This document shows positions 59,543-64,000 of a stretch of 64,000 nt of DNA, in pieces. The stretch comes from Microbacteriaceae bacterium VKM Ac-2854 (GTDB lineage Bacteria > Actinomycetota > Actinomycetes > Actinomycetales > Microbacteriaceae): contig JABMLH010000001.1 in the NCBI GenBank assembly GCA_013205085.1, forward strand, positions 248,001 to 312,000. The letters are read 5' to 3'. The first letter of the stretch is position 1. Each line of letters starts with the position of its first letter. A program made the position numbers and the translations under genes. The notes beneath the pieces were generated by a model that did no database searches, was not told where the DNA came from, and saw nothing but the letters and a program-made list of their open reading frames with translations.

Positions 59543-60627
59543 CCGGCCAAGACGACCGCGACCTGTCCGAGTGGATCGCCGTCGCCGGCCGCACGCCCTC
59601 CGCGCACAACACCCAGCCGTGGGCGCCGCGGATCGTCGCGCCCGACACCGTCGAGGTCGCAGTGGTGCCGGCGCGGACGCTGCCGGCCGGCGACCCCTCC
59701 TTCCGCGACCTCGTGCTCGCGCTCGGCGCCTGGTGCGAGAGCCTCTCGATCGCCGCGGGCCGCGCCATCGAGGTGGAGCCGCTGGAGCCGCTGAGGCACC
59801 TCGACGAGTTGCCCCTGGTCGGGCCCGTCGGCGACCCGGTACTGCGCGTGCGCATCACCGACCGCCCGGGCGACTCCGCGTTCACCCCGCAGGACGTGCT
59901 CGAGCGCCGGGTCTCCCGCGGCGAGCTCGCCGCCCTGCCCTGGGTCGCCCCCGCCCTGCCGCCGGGCCTGGGCATCCGCGAGATCGACCCGGGTGCGATG
60001 GCGCGGTTGGTGCGCCTCGGCGTCGCGTACACGGCCTCGCGACCGAGCGTGGCGGAGGAGTTGCTGCACTGGCTCCGACTCAGCCCCGCGCATCCGAACT
60101 ATCACCGCGACGGTATGACCGACCGGATGCTGATGATGCCGCGTCCGGTCGCCGCCGTCGCCGCGCCGTTCACCCGCCGCGCGCGGTTGCGCGACCCCGC
60201 GATCCGGGTGGGCGGCGCGTTCGGGCGGATGCTGGAGGGCCTGGAGCGCACCGTGCGGTTGCCGCAGGCGACCGCCTCGGCCGGCCCGCGGCACGTGGTG
60301 CTGGTGGCGGATGCGCGGCGGCTGGGGGGCGCCGAGTTCGAAGAACATCGGGTGTCGGCGACCGAGGCGATGGACAGCCGGATCGGCGCCCCCGAGTTCG
60401 CCGTGCTCGACGCCGGCCGCGAACTGCAGCGGATCTGGCTGCACGTGCACCGCCTCGGCGGCGTCGTCTCGCCGCACTCCGAGATCATCGACTCCCCGCA
60501 CGCCCACGGCCGGCTGCGCCGCCGCCTCGGCCTGCGCCGCTCCGAGGTGGCGCTCGCCGTCTTCACGGTTGGCCGCGCCGTCGGCGACGTCCCGATCTCG
60601 CCCCGCCTCACGGATGCGCGATCATGA
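59539..60627 (+). CDS. Acg-type nitroreductase-family protein
   Basis: 362 residues, about twice a standard nitroreductase, as in the mycobacterial Acg/Rv3127 group. AGRTPSAHNTQPWAPRI is the FMN-contact signature (S-x-H-N-T-Q-P-W). The C-terminal half has a second nitroreductase-like repeat with ELQRIWLHVHRLGGVVSPHS. Acg-type proteins hold FMN but often lack nitroreductase activity and are thought to store flavin or reduce special substrates. GGAGG precedes the ATG. Third coupled gene of the CapK group. Confidence 0.85.
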   Translation: MTGQDDRDLSEWIAVAGRTPSAHNTQPWAPRIVAPDTVEVAVVPARTLPAGDPSFRDLVLALGAWCESLSIAAGRAIEVEPLEPLRHLDELPLVGPVGDPVLRVRITDRPGDSAFTPQDVLERRVSRGELAALPWVAPALPPGLGIREIDPGAMARLVRLGVAYTASRPSVAEELLHWLRLSPAHPNYHRDGMTDRMLMMPRPVAAVAAPFTRRARLRDPAIRVGGAFGRMLEGLERTVRLPQATASAGPRHVVLVADARRLGGAEFEEHRVSATEAMDSRIGAPEFAVLDAGRELQRIWLHVHRLGGVVSPHSEIIDSPHAHGRLRRRLGLRRSEVALAVFTVGRAVGDVPISPRLTDARS

Positions 60628-60648
60628 GGACCGCTCGCACCGCTCGCT

Positions 60649-60767
60649 GGTCGAGTAGCCAAAGGCCGCTCGCGGCCGACGCGTATCGAGACCCATCGCG
60701 CGTGCTCTCGAGAGCGGGTGCAAGGGTCTCGATACGCCAGTTCGCAGAGCGGACGGGCTACTCGACC
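60649..60767. repeat. four-armed palindromic element (GGTCGAGTAGCC / CGTATCGAGACCC)
   Basis: Outer arms GGTCGAGTAGCC (60649-60660) and inverse (60756-60767); inner arms CGTATCGAGACCC (60682-60693) and inverse (60724-60736); centre GCTCTCGAGAGC. It is the complete form of the element found partially at 27049-27134. It sits between the nitroreductase and esterase genes. Confidence 0.88.
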
Positions 60768-60799
60768 ACCGAAAACGGCCGGCTTCGCCGTGCAGCGTC

Positions 60800-61906
60800 G
60801 TGACGCGCCCCGACGCCGACGGGCACCACTGGGGCGACGAGGAGACCGGCCCCATCCATCCGGCCGTCGATGACCGCACGGCCGAGCAGCGCCGCCGCGA
60901 CGAGGCGGATGCGCGGCACTGGCGCGAGTCCATCGCCGCCCGAACCACCCGGATCGCCCTGCGCACCCGGATGCTCGGCTGGGTGATGGCGCACTCGCGC
61001 TCGATGCACATCAGCACCATGTCGGCGAAGGACATCGCGCACAACCAGACGATGACCTACCTGCCGCGCTTCGTGAAGCGCTGGGTCTTCGGCGCCCGGC
61101 ACCCCTCGGTGACCGTGCGCGACGCGACGATCGACGGCGGGCCGCGTCTGCGGGTCTACACGCCGCAGGGCACGCGCATCCGCCCCGCCGCCGTGTACTT
61201 CCACGGCGGCGGCTGGACGCTCTTCGGCGGCCTCGATGCCTGCGACTGGCTGCCCAGCCGCGTCGCCGCTCTGGCGGGCATCGTGGTCGTCGCGGTGGAC
61301 TACCGGCTCGCGCCCGCGCATCCGTATCCGGCCGCGGTCGAGGACGCGCTCGCCGCGGTGCGCTGGGTCGCCGCGCACGGCGCCGAACTCGGCACGGACG
61401 ACCGTCTCGCCGTCTTCGGCGACAGCGCGGGCGGCAATCTCTCGGCCGTGGTGGCCCTCGCGCTCCGCGAGGAGGCGGACGCGCCCCGCTTGCTCGCCCA
61501 GGCGCTGATCTATCCGGTCACCTCCACCACCCTCGACGACGCGTCGATGCGGGAGAACGCCGACAACCCCGTGCTGTACCGCGCCGACATGGCCGCCTTC
61601 TTGGCGCACTACCTCGGCGGCGAGACAGGGGTGGCCGCGCGCGCTGCGGATCCACTGGTCGCCCCGCTCGCCGCGCCCACCCTGGCGGGGCTGCCGCCGG
61701 CGCTCGTGCAGATCGCCGACCACGACGTGCTGCGCGACCAGGGCCTCGCCTACGCCGAGCGGCTGCGCGACGACCGAGTGCCTACCTCGGTGCAGCGCTT
61801 CCCGGCGGCCGCGCACGGCTGGGTCACCTACCCGCGCCTCGCCCGTGATTCCGGGCCGGCGGCGGAGGCCGTCGCCCGCTTCCTCCGCGGGCGCTTGCAC
61901 CCTTGA
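60800..61906 (+). CDS. alpha/beta hydrolase, hormone-sensitive-lipase family
   Basis: 368 residues from GTG 60800. The oxyanion motif AVYFHGGGWTLFGG, the nucleophile elbow VFGDSAGGNLSA with Ser209, and a late HGW histidine (AAAHGWVTYPRL) with Asp in IADHDVLRDQ define an HSL-type carboxylesterase. About 85 residues of charged, helical N-terminus precede the domain. Upstream is the four-armed repeat, which may separate it from the CapK group's transcript. Confidence 0.92.
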   Translation: MTRPDADGHHWGDEETGPIHPAVDDRTAEQRRRDEADARHWRESIAARTTRIALRTRMLGWVMAHSRSMHISTMSAKDIAHNQTMTYLPRFVKRWVFGARHPSVTVRDATIDGGPRLRVYTPQGTRIRPAAVYFHGGGWTLFGGLDACDWLPSRVAALAGIVVVAVDYRLAPAHPYPAAVEDALAAVRWVAAHGAELGTDDRLAVFGDSAGGNLSAVVALALREEADAPRLLAQALIYPVTSTTLDDASMRENADNPVLYRADMAAFLAHYLGGETGVAARAADPLVAPLAAPTLAGLPPALVQIADHDVLRDQGLAYAERLRDDRVPTSVQRFPAAAHGWVTYPRLARDSGPAAEAVARFLRGRLHP

Positions 61907-61908
61907 GC

Positions 61909-62028
61909 GTGACGGAGGACGGATCGAAACGTTCACCACCACCGCGGCGTCGATCGAGATCCGCGGAATTCCGCGGATCTCGGCCCCGCGCTCGAGGGTG
62001 GCTTGGGTTTCGATCCGTCCTGAGTCAC
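61909..62028. repeat. nested palindrome, CCGCGGAATTCCGCGG core, copy 1
   Basis: Outer 22-base arms at 61909-61930 and 62007-62028 (containing GGACGGATCGAAAC) with a few mismatches near the ends enclose a perfect 28-bp palindrome at 61955-61982 centred on GGAATTCC. It begins right after the esterase stop codon. Confidence 0.85.
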
Positions 62029-62058
62029 ACTCGTCGACCTGAACTGCGGCTTGTCCGC

Positions 62059-62178
62059 GTGAGCCAGGGCTGCTCGAACGGATTGGCACCCCGAGGCGGG
62101 GTGTGAAATCCCGCGGAATTCCGCGGATCTCGTCGCAGCGCCGCGGGGTACCCTTCGTTTCGAGCAGCCCTGACGCAC
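62059..62178. repeat. nested palindrome, CCGCGGAATTCCGCGG core, copy 2
   Basis: Outer 20-base arms at 62059-62078 and 62159-62178 (containing GGGCTGCTCGAA) with a few mismatches enclose the same CCGCGGAATTCCGCGG core (62111-62126) plus a CACCCC/GGGGTG hairpin (62087-62103). Same length (120 bases) and layout as copy 1, 150 bases away, but with different outer arms. Together they fill the 61907-62190 gap between convergent genes. Confidence 0.85.
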
Positions 62179-62190
62179 AGCAACGTCCTA

Positions 62191-62562
62191 TTAGAGCGCC
62201 CAGCGCGGCGTGAACGTGTGCCCGCCCGCCGTCGCGGTGAAGCCCGCCGGGCTGATCACGATCGCGTCGGCCGGTCCGTCGCCGTCGTTGCGCAGCTCGA
62301 GCACGGTGTCGGTGGGCAGGGCGAGGGCATCGCCCGGCCCGGCGACGAGGACGTCGTCGCCGATCAGGGCGGTGATGGACCCCGAGCCGACGACGACGAC
62401 CTGCTCGTTACTGATCGAGTGCGCACCGCTGGTGCTTCCGGCGGGCAGGTCGACCCGCCAGGTGGCGAGTTCGACGGAGCCGCGCGACGGCACGGCGAGG
62501 GAGCGGACGCGCAGGGCGCCGAGCGCGAACTCCGGAGCGTCGACGAGGGTGGCGAGGGGCAT
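62191..62562 (-). CDS. cupin-domain protein
   Basis: 123 residues, a single small beta-barrel. The conserved cupin motif 1 region is ATWRVDLPAGSTSGAHSISN and motif 2 GPGDALALPTDTVLELRNDG. Only one clear His (in GAHS) and no full H-x-H pair are visible, so metal binding is doubtful. It may bind a small ligand. It lies 24 bases downstream of the hydrolase gene on the same strand, in a two-gene unit. Confidence 0.82.
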   Translation of the reverse strand: MPLATLVDAPEFALGALRVRSLAVPSRGSVELATWRVDLPAGSTSGAHSISNEQVVVVGSGSITALIGDDVLVAGPGDALALPTDTVLELRNDGDGPADAIVISPAGFTATAGGHTFTPRWAL

Positions 62563-62586
62563 GAGGGTCTCCTGGTGAGTACGGGT

Positions 62587-63478
62587 CTAGACGAGGACGT
62601 CGGCGAGCAGGGCGAGCAGCTGCTCCGGCTGCTCCGCCGGGATGAAGTGACCGGTGTCGCCCAGCCGGACCAGTCGCGCCGCCGGCGCGGCGGAGGCGAC
62701 GAAGGCGGCGACGAAGTCGTAGCTGAAGCCGCCGACGGCGAGCACCGGCATCGTGAGCGGCGCGTAGCCGGCGAGGTCGTCGATGTCGGTCGCGAACGCC
62801 TGGAACCACGCATTCGAGGCGCGGATCGGCGCCGCGGAGTCGTAGGCCCCGGCGTAGACCTCCCGGTCGAACGGCGTGATCGCGCTCGGGCGCACGGAGA
62901 GGTAGTCGAACAGCCAGTCCTGCACGATGCTGTAGCGGCCCGCGAAGACCTGCTCGGGCATCCCGGTGATCTGGTTGAAGGCGAACCACCACGGGTGCAG
63001 CCCGCGCTGCGGGTTCTGTAGGTCATAGGTGCCGGGCGCCGGCAGCACCGGGATCTGCTGGAACACGGCGAAGGGATGTGGCGCGTCCAACAGGGTGACG
63101 CTGCGGGTGGTTCGCGGCGAAGGAGTACGCGAGCATCGAGCCGACGTCGCTGCCGACGACGTCCACCGCGCCGAGTTCGAGCTCGGCGACCAGGGCCGCG
63201 AGGTCGGCCGCCATCGTCTTCTTGTCGTAGCCGGAGGCCGGCTTGTCGGAGGCGCCCATCCCGCGGTAGTCGACCGCGATCACGCGGTGCAAATGCGCGA
63301 GCACGGGCATCACCTCGTGGAACTCCCACCAGGTCTGCGGCCAGCTCGGTAGCAGCAGCACCGGCGCGCCGGAGCCGCCCGCGACGTAGTGCAGGGTCAC
63401 GCCGTTCACGGTCGCCGACGCGTTGGTGAATCCGGGCAGGGTCGCCACGAGGGCGGCGTCGTGGGTTTCGTCGGTCAT
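62587..63478 (-). pseudogene. epoxide-hydrolase-like alpha/beta hydrolase, frameshifted
   Basis: Frame 1 (63478 to about 63100) reads through DVVGSDVGSMLAYSFAANHP, the Asp-nucleophile elbow of epoxide hydrolase-like enzymes. Frame 2 then continues SVTLLDAPHPFAVFQQIPVL to LGDTGHFIPAEQPEQLLALL, with the catalytic His, ending at 62587. The two parts make one normal family member of about 295 residues, with an indel near 63100-63112. The oxyanion loop reads LLLPSWPQTWW, where HGFPQTWW is typical. Either a mutation or a sequence error. Confidence 0.85.
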
Positions 63479-63540
63479 GGTCGATCCGCTCCGACGCCCC
63501 GGACCGCGCCGAGCAGCCCGCGACGAGCTTCCTGCTCACC

Positions 63541-64000
63541 GTGCTGAACACCCGCCGCTCCGCGGACTACCCGGAGGAGTATCCCGAGCGCCTCGACACG
63601 CTCGCGGCCGCGCGCGCCTGGGCGGCGGCGGACCTCGCCGACGAGCCGTTCGCCGCAGGCGTCACCACCCTGGACACCGACGGACTCGCGGCGGCGCGCA
63701 CCCTCCGCGACGCGATCGTCACCGCGATCGATCACCGTTCCGGCGAACCGGAGCGTACCGCCGCCTGGGCCGCCATCGACGAAGCCGCCGGCCGCACCCC
63801 GCTCGAGCTGCACCTCGGCCCCAACGGATCCGCGCTGCGACCGGCGCCGCCCGTCACGCTCGCGGCGCTGCTGCTCACCGCGCTCTCGCGGGTCCTCGAC
63901 GAAGGGCGCTGGTCCCGGATCCGGCTCTGTGCGCGCGACACCTGCCGCGGTGCGTTCTACGACACGACCCGCAATCGCACCCAGTGCTGGCACTCGTACG
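63541..64000 (+). CDS. CGNR zinc-finger regulator (start uncertain, 3' end outside window)
   Basis: The frame reads ...SFLLTVLNTRRSADYPEEY..., then ABATE-like sequence and the start of a CGNR finger: IRLCARDTCRGAFYDTTRNRTQCWHSY, where the window ends. Coding character extends back to about 63481, but no ATG, GTG or TTG exists in this frame between the stop at 63427 and GTG 63541; ATG 63477 is in another frame. I report GTG 63541, the first legal start, although it cuts into the conserved FLLTVLNTRR segment. It is divergent from the hydrolase/cupin pair, probably its target. Confidence 0.8.
   Translation, partial: MLNTRRSADYPEEYPERLDTLAAARAWAAADLADEPFAAGVTTLDTDGLAAARTLRDAIVTAIDHRSGEPERTAAWAAIDEAAGRTPLELHLGPNGSALRPAPPVTLAALLLTALSRVLDEGRWSRIRLCARDTCRGAFYDTTRNRTQCWHSY

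Noticed and set aside
63477-63999. Plus-strand ATG at 63477 as the CGNR start
   Set aside because: That frame gives an Arg/Pro-rich shadow; the CGNR motif is in another frame.

Overview
The window is a high-GC chromosomal segment of an actinobacterium. The very GC-rich third codon positions, frequent GTG starts, start/stop overlaps of the ATGA or GTGA type, a DUF222-type HNH endonuclease, SipW/TasA-like proteins, class F sortase and CGNR regulators all fit Microbacteriaceae (Microbacterium/Leifsonia-like). That placement is inferred from gene content; no rRNA or tRNA gene was seen to confirm it. Both window ends cut genes.

Layout. 1-3.0 kb: the 3'-truncated histidine kinase of a DcuS/CitA-type two-component system, divergent from the C4-dicarboxylate transporter dctA. 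3.1-5.6 kb: a small membrane protein, a Wzz-like protein, and an XRE regulator overlapping a frameshifted AbiEii-like nucleotidyltransferase. 5.6-7.8 kb: divergent yczE / MocR-type regulator pair around a palindromic operator. 7.9-13.6 kb: an RND exporter overlapping a Dabb protein and a Nudix hydrolase, then a sugar/H+ symporter with a clear promoter and a 23-bp-stem terminator. 14.0-20.1 kb: a five-gene minus-strand surface locus (large lectin/DUF11-like adhesin, two TasA-like proteins, an LAITG-anchored protein and a SipW signal peptidase). 20.4-24.4 kb: acetyltransferase, lipoprotein esterase, hicAB, and a DMT exporter divergent from a CGNR regulator. 24.4-26.9 kb: a DEAD-box RNA helicase with a long leader and a repetitive R/D-rich N-terminus. 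27.5-34.1 kb: a likely operon of methyltransferase, MMPL transporter and two tandem paralogous substrate-binding/vWA proteins. 34.1-35.6 kb: an HNH endonuclease gene split by one in-frame TGA. 36-39.8 kb: fasciclin lipoprotein, SGNH hydrolase, and a copper-linked trio ending in ycnI-copC. 39.9-43 kb: 2H phosphoesterase, recQ and a truncated AlkD-like gene. 43.3-48.9 kb: acyl-CoA oxidase, proline iminopeptidase, MarR, zinc peptidase, alpha/beta hydrolase. 49.1-52.8 kb: a DUF4397 surface protein and class F sortase flanked by two paralogous membrane proteins. 53-55.9 kb: SnoaL-like protein, MFS exporter, an unknown protein and two small ORFs. 56-61.9 kb: a translationally coupled set (CapK/PaaK-like adenylating enzyme, an unknown alpha/beta-barrel-like protein, GNAT-like protein, Acg-type nitroreductase, esterase) that looks biosynthetic. 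62.2-64 kb: cupin plus a frameshifted epoxide-hydrolase-like gene, divergent from a second CGNR regulator cut by the window end.

The most unusual overall signal is the density of intergenic inverted repeats. Several families recur with conserved arm sequences at unrelated loci, mostly at gene 3' ends. One family supplies the stop codon of a truncated gene and has expanded as in-frame 21-bp units inside another gene. Three genes are broken (two frameshifts, one nonsense codon), and the last gene has no start codon where its coding signal begins, so either real gene decay or residual sequence errors should be considered.
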